Below the pieces are notes generated by a model, which saw only the letters and a list, made by a program, of their open reading frames with translations, did not search any database and was not told the origin of the DNA. A program made the translations under genes and the position numbers. 19,479 nucleotides of DNA from CAYZQE01 sp964480635 (GTDB taxonomy: Bacteria; Pseudomonadota; Gammaproteobacteria; GCA-001735895). Location: contig CAYZQE010000044.1 of NCBI GenBank assembly GCA_964480635.1, forward strand, positions 1 through 19,479. The letters are read 5' to 3'. Below are positions 7,007-14,188 of the stretch, one piece after another. Numbering within the stretch: position 1 is the stretch's first letter; each line of letters opens with the position of its first letter.

Positions 7007-8293
7007 ATGTTTTTAACAAAAATTTTGCCTTTATTTGCAATATCGGCAATCCCAACACTATCATTTGCAGAAGGTTTAGACTCTGGCGATACAGCTTGGA
7101 TTTTAACTTCGACAGCCCTAGTTTTATTTATGACGCTTCCTGGTTTAGCCTTATTTTATGGTGGTTTGGTACGCAGCAAAAATGTACTTTCGGTTCTCAT
7201 GCAGTGCTTTGCTATCACTTGCATCGTGTCAATTGCATGGGTAATCGCGGGTTATAGCCTTGCCTTCTCTGATGGCGGATCAATGAATTCATTTATCGGA
7301 GGGACATCTAATTTCTTTTTAGCCGACATGACGCGTGAAACACTAGTTGGCACATTGCCCGAATCAGTATTTAGCATGTTTCAATTAACCTTTGCCATTA
7401 TTACCCCTGCTTTAATCGTTGGTGGTTTTGCCGAACGCATGCGTTTTTCAGCCATGCTTAGCTTTAGTTTAATTTGGTTTTTTGTTGTTTACTTACCCGT
7501 CTGTCATTGGGTATGGGGCGGAGGATGGCTTGGTCAAATGGGCATTTTAGATTTTGCAGGTGGTATTGTTGTTCATATCACAGCAGGTGTTGCGGCCTTA
7601 GTCACGGCGATGGTACTTGGTAATCGAAAGGGCTTCCCAAGTGGTGCGCTCATTCCTCACAATATGACAATGACCATCACCGGCGCGGCCATGTTATGGG
7701 TGGGTTGGTTTGGCTTCAATGCAGGCAGTGCAGTGGCAGCCAATGGCGATGCTGGCATGGCGATGCTTGTCACCCATATCAGTGCCGCCACAGGCGCATT
7801 CACATGGATGATGATTGAATGGATTAAGTTTGGTAAACCATCGGCTCTTGGCGTTGTTACTGGCATGGTTGCAGGCCTTGGAACCATAACGCCAGCATCC
7901 GGCTTTGTAAGCCCAATGGCTGCTTTATTTATAGGCTTAACGGCTGGTATCGTTTGCTTTTTTGCGACATCATTTTTAAAGCAAAAACTAAAAATAGATG
8001 ATTCACTCGATGTATTTCCTGTCCACGGAGTTGGTGGCATTATGGGCACTATTTTTGCTGGTGCTTTAGTTTCAACTCAATTTGGTGGCGCAGGACTTGC
8101 TGAAGGCATGACAACGATGAGTCAAATCAAGGTTCAATTCATTGGCATTATAAGCGTTATAGCATGGACAGTGGTCATGACATACCTTAGCCTAAAGGTG
8201 GTCAATCTTTTTGTCGAGCTTCGCGTCAATGAACAAGAAGAAATTGAAGGGCTCGACATCACTAGCCATGAAGAAAGGGGTTACAACATTTAA
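7007..8293 (+). CDS. amtB: Ammonium transporter AmtB
   Basis: An Amt/Rh-family ammonium channel, 428 residues. An N-terminal signal sequence (about 1-21, LPLFAISAIPTLSFA) is followed by about eleven hydrophobic spans. Family landmarks are DTAWILTSTALVLFMTLPG (28-46), GLVRSKNVLSVLMQC (53-67), and the conduction-pathway twin histidines His190 (GGIVVHITAGVAALV) and His340 (DVFPVHGVGG). The cytoplasmic C-terminal tail contains EGLDITSHEERGYN, the segment that couples subunits and receives GlnK. AGGAA lies about 6 bases before the ATG. It forms a two-gene operon with glnK and ends at a strong bidirectional terminator. Confidence 0.97.
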   Translation: MFLTKILPLFAISAIPTLSFAEGLDSGDTAWILTSTALVLFMTLPGLALFYGGLVRSKNVLSVLMQCFAITCIVSIAWVIAGYSLAFSDGGSMNSFIGGTSNFFLADMTRETLVGTLPESVFSMFQLTFAIITPALIVGGFAERMRFSAMLSFSLIWFFVVYLPVCHWVWGGGWLGQMGILDFAGGIVVHITAGVAALVTAMVLGNRKGFPSGALIPHNMTMTITGAAMLWVGWFGFNAGSAVAANGDAGMAMLVTHISAATGAFTWMMIEWIKFGKPSALGVVTGMVAGLGTITPASGFVSPMAALFIGLTAGIVCFFATSFLKQKLKIDDSLDVFPVHGVGGIMGTIFAGALVSTQFGGAGLAEGMTTMSQIKVQFIGIISVIAWTVVMTYLSLKVVNLFVELRVNEQEEIEGLDITSHEERGYNI

Positions 8294-8315
8294 TGAAATT
8301 TGTTTAAATTTCATT
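8292..8315. repeat. 10-bp inverted repeat at the amtB stop codon
   Basis: AATGAAATTT (8292-8301) and AAATTTCATT (8306-8315) are exact inverted copies around a GTTT loop. The left arm includes the last bases of the amtB TAA. It lies immediately before the terminator hairpin and may stabilise the 3' end of the mRNA; its AT content makes a firm role uncertain. Confidence 0.55.
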
Positions 8316-8320
8316 CATAA

Positions 8321-8347
8321 AAAAGGCCGCTTTAAGCGGCCTTTTTT
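8321..8347. terminator. Bidirectional intrinsic terminator between amtB and DUF302 gene
   Basis: AAAAGGCCGC (8321-8330) and GCGGCCTTTT form a GC-rich stem with a five-base loop. It is flanked by A-runs on the left and a T-run (8342-8347) on the right. It can stop amtB on the plus strand and the convergent DUF302 gene on the minus strand. Confidence 0.92.
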
Positions 8348-8358
8348 ATACTAAATTT

Positions 8359-8742
8359 TTATTTAGCGTTATCAATCATTTGAATCGTTAACTCTTCTAC
8401 TTCTTTAGCAATTTTTATCAACTCTTCATCTTGCGATAATGCAGATAACATTTTTTCAGGTTTAATCAAACCAATCTTCGTCTCACCACCCTCAGTATAA
8501 ACGGAAATTCGGCATGGTAACGCCATATTTAAACTCATATCAATTGCCATGACTTTTGCGGCTTGCTTAGGATTGCAAACCTCAAGTACTTTACAGTTTT
8601 CACTAAAATCTAAGCCTTTAGAGCGTAATGTCTCACCTAAATTGTGTACATGAAGCACACCAAACTGTAGCTTAACAACTTCTTCAGTTAAATCAGTGAC
8701 CGCTTGTTCAAATGTTTTTTCAGTTGTTACAACGTAATACAT
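8359..8742 (-). CDS. DUF302-family protein
   Basis: A 127-residue DUF302 protein; the family's biochemical role is unknown. With the start at 8742 it begins MYYVVTTEKTFEQAVTDL, matching the family's usual first strand and helix, and continues with FGVLHVHNLGETLRSKGLDF, KVLEVCNPKQAAKVM, LPCRISVYTEGGETKIGLIKPEKML and a C-terminal helix. The frame is open six codons further to 8760, but that ATG has no ribosome binding site, whereas AAGAGAG lies about 6 bases before the 8742 ATG. There is no signal peptide, so it is probably cytosolic. A single-gene unit between two terminators, with a possible -10 (TATAAA) upstream. DUF302 proteins are often seen in sulfur-oxidising and other respiratory bacteria; the link is only suggestive. 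Confidence 0.85.
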   Translation of the reverse strand: MYYVVTTEKTFEQAVTDLTEEVVKLQFGVLHVHNLGETLRSKGLDFSENCKVLEVCNPKQAAKVMAIDMSLNMALPCRISVYTEGGETKIGLIKPEKMLSALSQDEELIKIAKEVEELTIQMIDNAK

Positions 8743-8777
8743 AATGCTCTCTTTTGTCATTAAATTTTATAGGACAT

Positions 8778-8802
8778 AAAAAAGCGCACTAAGCGCCTTT
8801 TT
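8778..8802 (-). terminator. Intrinsic terminator of ppiD
   Basis: On the minus strand AAAAAGGCGC and GCGCTTTTTT form a 10-bp stem (one G-U pair) with loop TTAGT, ending in a T-run at 8783-8778. It lies 29 bp after the ppiD stop codon and separates ppiD from the DUF302 gene. Confidence 0.8.
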
Positions 8803-8831
8803 AAACGTGTATATCTGCACACCCATGCGTT

Positions 8832-10715
8832 TTACTGCAGTTCACTCAAAGGTGTTCTAATAACCTTCGCATCTGACACTTTATGTTTGAGCCATGCTTG
8901 ATATTCATAACTACCCTCAGCAGGCTCATTAGATTTTTGGTCATTCATAGAAGCCACGTCAACCTTAACGTCAGACACTTCAACAATCGCATAATCACCC
9001 GTTATTAACTCAATACCTTGAAAGCTTGATGCACCAGTAGGCTTAACCATTTTAAAGGCCAAATTAACGATATCTCGTTGATCAACAGTAGAGTTTCTTT
9101 TAATAAAACCATTATCTTTTACGTCTTGCTGCCAATCAGTAGCCACCGAATAAAGCCCATTAGCTTTAGCATTCTCTAAGCCCTGCCTTCCACGTTCAAC
9201 CGTCAAGAAGCGTGCTTTTTGACCTTTAAGCGAATCAATTAAAGTGTTTTTAATCTCACTTAAAGGAGGTAATGCAGATGGCTGAAACTCATTTAAATGT
9301 ATGACTAACAAATGATTATCACCCAATTCTAAAGCTTCAGAATTTCGCCCTTCTTTTAAGACTGGCGTGCTAAATGCAAGGTCTCTTACTTTACTATTAG
9401 ACGCTATACCAACACCACTATTACGCTCAAACCAATCAGATGTCTTAATGGTTAACTCTAATTGCTCAGAAGCCGGCACAAGAGAGTCAGCTAGCTCATA
9501 GGTTAAATTAGCTAAACTTTCCGCTAATTCATAAATTTTATTTTCAGCCATCTCAGTTTTTAACTGCGCTGACAATTCCAAGCGCATTGATTCATAGGTT
9601 GGGGCTTCACCACCGCTTTTAGCGGTTAGCTTAATAATATGCCAACCAAAAGATGATCTAACTGGCTCACTCACTTCACCAACATATAAGTCATACAAAG
9701 CATCTTCAAAAGGCGCAACCATCATGCCTTTTTCAACCTCACCTAAATCACCACCTTCACTCGCAGAACCGGGATCTTGAGAGTGCTCTTTTGCCAATGA
9801 AGAAAAACTCACACCCGAATCAATCTGCTGCTTTAGTGACATTGCTAATGCCTTTTTCTCTTCGACAAGCTCAGAACTCGCATCGTCATCAAGCTGTAAT
9901 AAAATATGGCTAGCTTCTCTTATTTCTGTCGCAATAAGATCTTCTTTAACTTGTTCATAATAATCTCGAATATCATTCTCTGTTAGTGAAATAGACGACA
10001 TTACTGTTTCAATATTGAGCTCAATGTAATCAATTTTTATTTTTTCAGAGGTCATATAGCGATTAGCATTAACCTTATATTCTTTTTCTAAATCGGCGTC
10101 AGTTATTTCAACACTATCTATATTAATAGGTAAAACCAATGAACTCACATGGCGTAACTGATTGCTTAGGCTTTGCTGCTCATCTTCACGTGTTGCACTA
10201 GTGATTGACGTTGTATTTATCCCACTTCTGACCTGCAACATTTCTTCTGAACGCCTAATATCTTCCTCAAACTGAGGTGCGGATACGCCTTGAGAACGTA
10301 ATTGACCTTGATATAGCTCAGAACTAAACCTTCCATCTTCATGAAAAATGTCCATGCTCGTAATCTTTTTATTTAAAGCTTGATCGCCCAAACGAAATTT
10401 ATTATTGGCTACATAAGCCGACAAAACCTGCTCATCAATAAGTTGGTCACGGGCTTGTTCTTTTAATACCGCTTCATTATCAAATGCTTCAGGAATTTTA
10501 CCACCAAATAATGAACGTAAACGTTGCTGATAACCTCTATAGGCAAAATCTAATTGACGCGATGAAATCTCTTCACCATCTACGATGGCTGCTGGAGGCA
10601 ATGCACCAGCACCAAAATACGAAGTGATGCCGGCCAATAGAAATGGAATACTGATTAATCCAATAATGACGTAAGCAATCCAGCCTTTTGTTTTTTCTCT
10701 AATACTCTGTAGCAT
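8832..10715 (-). CDS. ppiD: Periplasmic-side folding chaperone PpiD (SurA/parvulin family)
   Basis: A membrane-anchored chaperone of 627 residues (623 in E. coli) that assists newly exported proteins near the SecYEG exit. A short basic cytosolic stretch (MLQSIREKTKGW) precedes one transmembrane helix (about 12-34). Next comes the SurA-N-like chaperone region (about 40-200), then a parvulin-type PpiC domain (about 262-365) with EIREASHILLQL, FSSLAKEHSQDPGSASEGGDLG and FGWHIIKL, then a C-terminal chaperone-like segment. E. coli PpiD's parvulin domain is considered inactive; I cannot decide activity here. Position after hupB and two tRNAs matches other gammaproteobacteria. No clear ribosome binding site precedes the ATG (the upstream bases are nearly all A and T), which is unusual in this window. 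It sits between two terminators and so has its own promoter; a TTGACG near 10746-10741 is a possible -35. Confidence 0.93.
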   Translation of the reverse strand: MLQSIREKTKGWIAYVIIGLISIPFLLAGITSYFGAGALPPAAIVDGEEISSRQLDFAYRGYQQRLRSLFGGKIPEAFDNEAVLKEQARDQLIDEQVLSAYVANNKFRLGDQALNKKITSMDIFHEDGRFSSELYQGQLRSQGVSAPQFEEDIRRSEEMLQVRSGINTTSITSATREDEQQSLSNQLRHVSSLVLPINIDSVEITDADLEKEYKVNANRYMTSEKIKIDYIELNIETVMSSISLTENDIRDYYEQVKEDLIATEIREASHILLQLDDDASSELVEEKKALAMSLKQQIDSGVSFSSLAKEHSQDPGSASEGGDLGEVEKGMMVAPFEDALYDLYVGEVSEPVRSSFGWHIIKLTAKSGGEAPTYESMRLELSAQLKTEMAENKIYELAESLANLTYELADSLVPASEQLELTIKTSDWFERNSGVGIASNSKVRDLAFSTPVLKEGRNSEALELGDNHLLVIHLNEFQPSALPPLSEIKNTLIDSLKGQKARFLTVERGRQGLENAKANGLYSVATDWQQDVKDNGFIKRNSTVDQRDIVNLAFKMVKPTGASSFQGIELITGDYAIVEVSDVKVDVASMNDQKSNEPAEGSYEYQAWLKHKVSDAKVIRTPLSELQ

Positions 10716-10755
10716 AATATTTTTATAGTGTTAATAAATCGTCAATAAAATGAGC

Positions 10756-10785
10756 AAAAAAAAAGCGCTCTTTAAGGAGCGCTTT
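10756..10785 (-). terminator. Strong terminator after tRNA-Asp
   Basis: On the minus strand AAAGCGCTC and GAGCGCTTT form a perfect 9-bp stem with a 6-base loop, followed by nine T residues (10764-10756). It lies 6 bp after the encoded CCA of tRNA-Asp and should end the hupB-tRNA transcript. Confidence 0.93.
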
Positions 10786-10791
10786 ATAAAA

Positions 10792-10868
10792 TGGCGGAGT
10801 GGACGGGACTCGAACCCGCGACCCTCGGCGTGACAGGCCGATATTCTAACCAACTGAACTACCACTCC
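10792..10868 (-). tRNA. tRNA-Asp(GTC)
   Basis: A 77-nt cloverleaf. The acceptor stem GGAGTGG pairs with CCACTCC, and the T-arm is CGGGTTCGAGTCCCG. The anticodon loop CTGTCAC gives GTC, read as aspartate. Discriminator G and an encoded CCA (10794-10792) are present. It follows tRNA-Val by 12 bp and precedes a strong terminator. Confidence 0.97.
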
Positions 10869-10880
10869 TAATTTTTAATT

Positions 10881-10956
10881 TGGTGGGTGCTGAGGGGTTC
10901 GAACCCCCGACCCTCGCCGTGTAAAGGCGATGCTCTCCCAGCTGAGCTAAGCACCC
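10881..10956 (-). tRNA. tRNA-Val(TAC)
   Basis: A 76-nt cloverleaf. The acceptor stem GGGTGCT pairs with AGCACCC. The anticodon stem TCGCC/GGCGA encloses TTTACAC, anticodon TAC, valine. The T-arm is GGGGGTTCGAACCCC. Discriminator A and an encoded CCA are present. It begins only 17 bp after the hupB stop codon, leaving no room for a separate promoter outside the hupB coding region. Confidence 0.97.
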
Positions 10957-10973
10957 TAGGTCTTGAAAGCGCG

Positions 10974-11246
10974 CTAGTTTACGGCATCCTTTAATGCTTT
11001 ACCAGCTTTAAATGCAGGAACATTAGACGCTTTAATTTGAATAGTTTCACCCGTACGAGGGTTGCGACCTGCACGTGCTTCGCGCTTTCTTACTAAGAAA
11101 GTACCAAAGCCAACAACAGTGACTTGATCGCCTGATTTTAACGCTTCAGTGATTGCGGCAATAACACCATCAACAGCACGAGCCGAATCAGCTTTACTAA
11201 AATCAGTAGCTCCAGCTACCGCCTCTACAAGTTCAGATTTATTCAT
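10974..11246 (-). CDS. hupB: DNA-binding protein HU-beta
   Basis: A histone-like nucleoid protein of 90 residues, exactly the family length, acting as a dimer that bends and wraps DNA. N-terminal helices MNKSELVEAVAGATDFSKADSA lead into the HU signature GFGTF (46-50). The DNA-binding arm is KREARAGRNPRTGETIQI, with the intercalating proline at 63. It ends VPAFKAGKALKDAVN. IHF subunits are less likely from the sequence and position after lon. TAAGGA lies about 8 bases upstream of the ATG. Its promoter appears to lie about 120 bp upstream, giving an unusually long leader with a hairpin. It is followed 17 bp later by tRNA-Val and then tRNA-Asp, so mRNA and tRNAs are probably co-transcribed. Confidence 0.97.
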   Translation of the reverse strand: MNKSELVEAVAGATDFSKADSARAVDGVIAAITEALKSGDQVTVVGFGTFLVRKREARAGRNPRTGETIQIKASNVPAFKAGKALKDAVN

Positions 11247-11264
11247 TCTATAATTCCTTAGTTT

Positions 11265-11275
11265 ATGATTATCAT
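11265..11275. promoter_or_regulatory. ATGATNATCAT palindrome before hupB (Fur-box-like core)
   Basis: An 11-base palindrome (ATGATTATCAT), which equals the centre of the classical 19-base Fur box; over the full 19 bases about 14 match by eye. It lies about 18 bp upstream of the hupB start, in the transcribed leader. In AT-rich DNA this may be chance. Confidence 0.3.
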
Positions 11276-11276
11276 A

Positions 11277-11309
11277 TTTTAAAAAATTAGGCTTACCTAT
11301 TTTTTAAAA
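11277..11309. repeat. 14-bp hairpin in the hupB leader
   Basis: TTTTAAAAAATTAGG (11277-11291) and CCTATTTTTTAAAA (11296-11309) are inverted copies apart from one bulged base, with a four-base loop. In the minus-strand transcript the stem is capped by AGG/CCT and would sit about 30 nt before the hupB start. The U-rich arm loosely resembles a weak terminator or attenuator. Confidence 0.55.
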
Positions 11310-11370
11310 AATTTATAATATTATTTAATGTTCCGATCAGAATAACTGACCCCCCTCCAACGAGGAGCGA

Positions 11371-11399
11371 AATTTACCAATAGCCTGTTCTTTGGTCAA
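11371..11399 (-). promoter_or_regulatory. Candidate hupB promoter
   Basis: On the minus strand TTGACC (11399-11394) is followed after 17 bases by TAAATT (11376-11371). A start near 11364 gives a leader of about 117 nt, which contains a CTCC/GGAG hairpin, a run of six G and the AT-rich hairpin. It lies in the 343-bp gap between hupB and lon, which otherwise holds only the lon terminator and no credible gene. Confidence 0.55.
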
Positions 11400-11511
11400 C
11401 CTAAATAAGCTAAAAACTGCATATATTTATAAAAAAAATGGTATTAAATTTAACGATCAAACACTTAGCTCAATTTGTTGAATTTTCTATTAACAAAAAG
11501 TAACCGCTAAC

Positions 11512-11545
11512 AAAAAAAACACTCTAATTTATAGCGTGTTTTTTT
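11512..11545. terminator. Intrinsic terminator downstream of lon
   Basis: AAAAAAACAC (11513-11522) and GTGTTTTTTT (11536-11545) form a perfect 10-bp stem, extended inward by CT/AG after one mismatch. On the minus strand it ends in an eight-base T-run, placing a terminator about 45-80 bp after the lon stop. It is nearly symmetrical, so it could act on both strands. Confidence 0.78.
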
Positions 11546-11562
11546 GCCACTAAGTGTGATTA

Positions 11563-11593
11563 TTAAGAATAATTTACTAAAAATAATTCTTAA
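11563..11593. repeat. Inverted repeat across the lon stop codon
   Basis: TTAAGAATAATTT (11563-11575) and AAATAATTCTTAA (11581-11593) are inverted copies with one mismatch around a five-base loop. The lon TAA lies inside the right arm. It may be a 3'-end stabilising hairpin together with the nearby terminator; all but two pairs are A-T. Confidence 0.5.
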
Positions 11594-14022
11594 TGTGGCC
11601 TTGCAGAGCTTGACTTCTCTTGTTTTTTATCAGCTGACGATGAAGATTCTTCAATAATATCGCCATCAATTGCTGTTGGCATATGAGTCAACGCAAGCTC
11701 AAGTACCTTATCAATCCATCTAACGGGAATAATTTCAAGTTTTGCAATGATATTTTTAGGGATTTCCGCCAAATCTTTTTCATTTTCTTCTGGAATTAAA
11801 ATGGTTTTTATACCACCTCGATGAGCAGCTAATAGCTTTTCCTTTAAACCGCCTATTGGTAAAACTTCACCACGCAATGTTATTTCACCGGTCATCGCAA
11901 CATCAGAACGCACAGGAATTTTAGTTAAGGAAGATACTAAGGCCGTGCACATACCCACACCGGCACTTGGCCCATCTTTAGGTGTCGCTCCTTCGGGCAC
12001 ATGGATATGTATATCTGTGGATTCATTAAAGTTGCTATTTAACCCCAATGTATTTGCCCGGCTTCTAACAACGGTTAAAGCAGCTTGGATTGATTCCTTC
12101 ATAACATCGCCTAGTTGGCCTGTTTGAATAAATTTACCCTTTCCTTTTATAACGGCGGCTTCAATCGTTAATAACTCTCCACCCACTTCAGTCCATGCCA
12201 AACCAGTGACTTGACCAATTTGGTCTTCTTCTTCAGCCATACCAAACTTAAAGCGCTTAACACCTAAATATTTATCAATATTTTTATTCGTCACTTTTAA
12301 TTTTTTATCGGTAGGGTTAAGTAGAACATCTCTTACAACCTTACGGCAAATCTTTGAAATTTCACGCTCTAGGTTACGCACGCCTGCTTCACGCGTATAA
12401 CGCTGTATGATTTCTCTCACAGCAGATTCGGTTATTTCAATCTCTGTATCTTTTAAGCCATTATCTTTCACTTGCTTTGGCATGAGATATTTCATCGCGA
12501 TATTCAGCTTTTCATCTTCGGTATAACCCGGAATACGAATAACTTCCATACGATCTAATAATGGCCCTGGAATATTTAGACTATTTGATGTAGCCACAAA
12601 CATAACATCAGACAAATCAAAATCAACTTCCATATAGTGATCGTTAAAACTATTGTTTTGCTCTGGATCTAACACTTCTAATAGCGCTGATGCTGGATCG
12701 CCACGAAAGTCTTGCGCCATCTTGTCAATTTCATCTAGCAAAAATAATGGATTTTTAACTTTGATTTTTGATAGCTTTTGTATGATCTTTCCAGGCATAG
12801 ACCCGATATAGGTACGTCGATGACCTCTAATTTCTGATTCGTCTCGCACACCACCCAGTGACATGCGCACAAATTTACGATTGGTCGCTCGAGCGATAGA
12901 TCGCCCTAAAGATGTTTTACCAACACCTGGAGGCCCGACTAAACATAAAACGGGCCCTTTTAATTTACGCACACGCTGCTGTACTGCAAGATATTCTAAA
13001 ATACGTTCCTTAACTTTTTCTAAGCCATAATGATCTTCTTCTAAGACCTTTTCAGCCATTGCTAAATCTTTTCGAATTTTTGATTTTTTCTTCCATGGCA
13101 CACTGACCATCCAATCAATATAATTTCGCACGACTGTCGCTTCAGATGACATTGGAGACATCATCTTAAGCTTGTTTAACTCAGAATCTGCCTTTTCGCG
13201 TGCTTCCTTAGACATGCCTGACTTTTCAATCTTTTGTTGCAAATCATCAATTTCATTTGGCGCATCATCCATGTCACCTAATTCTTTTTGAATCGCTTTC
13301 ATTTGCTCATTCAAATAGTATTCGCGCTGGCTTTTTTCCATTTGTTGCTTAACACGGCCACGAATGCGCTTTTCTATTTGCATCAAATCAATTTCACCTT
13401 CAATCTTACCCATGATATGTTCAAGGCGATCTTTGGCAGAATTAATTTCTAAAATTTCTTGTTTTTCATCTAACTTCAACGCCATATGGGCAGCCATTGT
13501 ATCGGCTAGTCGACTACTATCATCAATTCCAGATAAAGAGGTTAAAATTTCAGGCGGTACTTTTTTATTAAGCTTAACGTATTGATCAAACAGATTAATT
13601 GCCGATCTGTTTAAAACCTCTGATTCTTTATCTTCTATCACTGGCTCTTCTATTTTTTGAATAGCGCCAGACGTATAATCATTGGTTTCAACTAAACTGG
13701 TGACATGAACGCGCTCACCACCTTCAACTAATACCTTAATGGTGCCATCAGGTAATTTAAGCATTTGTAAAATTGTGGATAAGGTACCAATTTTATAAAG
13801 GTCTTTTTCAGCGGGATCATCAACTTCAGCATTTTTTTGAGCCAATAATAGAACTTGTTTATTGTCTGACATCGCCGCATCAAGGGCTAACATTGACTTT
13901 TCACGGCCAACAAACAATGGAATGACCATATGTGGATAAACGACCACATCACGTAATGGCAATATAGGTATAAATTGCTGAGAGTCTTCAGTGACTAATG
14001 AAGATGAATCTGAGTCCGACAT
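11590..14022 (-). CDS. lon: ATP-dependent protease Lon
   Basis: A cytosolic AAA+ serine protease that degrades misfolded and short-lived regulatory proteins; 810 residues (784 in E. coli). The N-terminal LON substrate-binding domain spans about 17-210 (IPILPLRDVVVYPHMVIPLFVGR). A coiled-coil region follows, then the AAA+ module with Walker A GPPGVGKT (363-370) and Walker B LFLLDEID (426-433). The protease domain has the catalytic dyad Ser686 (PKDGPSAG) and Lys729 (GLKEKLLAAHRGG). The last 25 or so residues are a low-complexity tail rich in Glu, Ser and Lys, which accounts for part of the extra length. GAGG lies about 7 bases before the ATG. It follows clpX by 166 bp and has its own candidate promoter. 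Confidence 0.98.
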   Translation of the reverse strand: MSDSDSSSLVTEDSQQFIPILPLRDVVVYPHMVIPLFVGREKSMLALDAAMSDNKQVLLLAQKNAEVDDPAEKDLYKIGTLSTILQMLKLPDGTIKVLVEGGERVHVTSLVETNDYTSGAIQKIEEPVIEDKESEVLNRSAINLFDQYVKLNKKVPPEILTSLSGIDDSSRLADTMAAHMALKLDEKQEILEINSAKDRLEHIMGKIEGEIDLMQIEKRIRGRVKQQMEKSQREYYLNEQMKAIQKELGDMDDAPNEIDDLQQKIEKSGMSKEAREKADSELNKLKMMSPMSSEATVVRNYIDWMVSVPWKKKSKIRKDLAMAEKVLEEDHYGLEKVKERILEYLAVQQRVRKLKGPVLCLVGPPGVGKTSLGRSIARATNRKFVRMSLGGVRDESEIRGHRRTYIGSMPGKIIQKLSKIKVKNPLFLLDEIDKMAQDFRGDPASALLEVLDPEQNNSFNDHYMEVDFDLSDVMFVATSNSLNIPGPLLDRMEVIRIPGYTEDEKLNIAMKYLMPKQVKDNGLKDTEIEITESAVREIIQRYTREAGVRNLEREISKICRKVVRDVLLNPTDKKLKVTNKNIDKYLGVKRFKFGMAEEEDQIGQVTGLAWTEVGGELLTIEAAVIKGKGKFIQTGQLGDVMKESIQAALTVVRSRANTLGLNSNFNESTDIHIHVPEGATPKDGPSAGVGMCTALVSSLTKIPVRSDVAMTGEITLRGEVLPIGGLKEKLLAAHRGGIKTILIPEENEKDLAEIPKNIIAKLEIIPVRWIDKVLELALTHMPTAIDGDIIEESSSSADKKQEKSSSARPH

Positions 14023-14050
14023 AGTTAACCTCGAATTTAATAATAAAAAC

Positions 14051-14078
14051 GATATAAGGTGTTATTACTCGTTTTCAA
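14051..14078 (-). promoter_or_regulatory. Candidate lon promoter
   Basis: On the minus strand TTGAAA (14078-14073) is followed after 16 bases by TATATC (14056-14051), giving a leader of about 22 nt. The overlapping ATTGAAA and CACCTTAT could instead be read as a degenerate sigma-32 promoter, which would suit a heat-shock protease, but the fit is only partial. Confidence 0.45.
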
Positions 14079-14112
14079 TAAATTAATAATGTAATGACCT
14101 TATTAATTTATT
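14077..14112. repeat. Perfect 13-bp inverted repeat at the lon promoter
   Basis: AATAAATTAATAA (14077-14089) and TTATTAATTTATT (14100-14112) are exact inverted copies around a 10-base loop. The left arm overlaps the -35 box of the candidate lon promoter. All pairs are A-T. It may be an operator or an AT hairpin. Confidence 0.6.
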
Positions 14113-14188
14113 AGATGAAACGGAAGAATGGAAGGTTTTGTTTTAATGGAGCAAATGAAAGAAATTATTCACTCAATTAAATGATATT

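Noticed and set aside
7657..8049. 130-codon minus-strand open frame inside amtB
   Set aside because: Fully antisense to a well-conserved transporter gene, no family resemblance and no ribosome binding site.
11340..11363. Small open reading frame behind the GGAGGGGGG sequence in the hupB leader
   Set aside because: No start codon lies at a suitable distance; the only nearby ATG encodes five residues before hupB.
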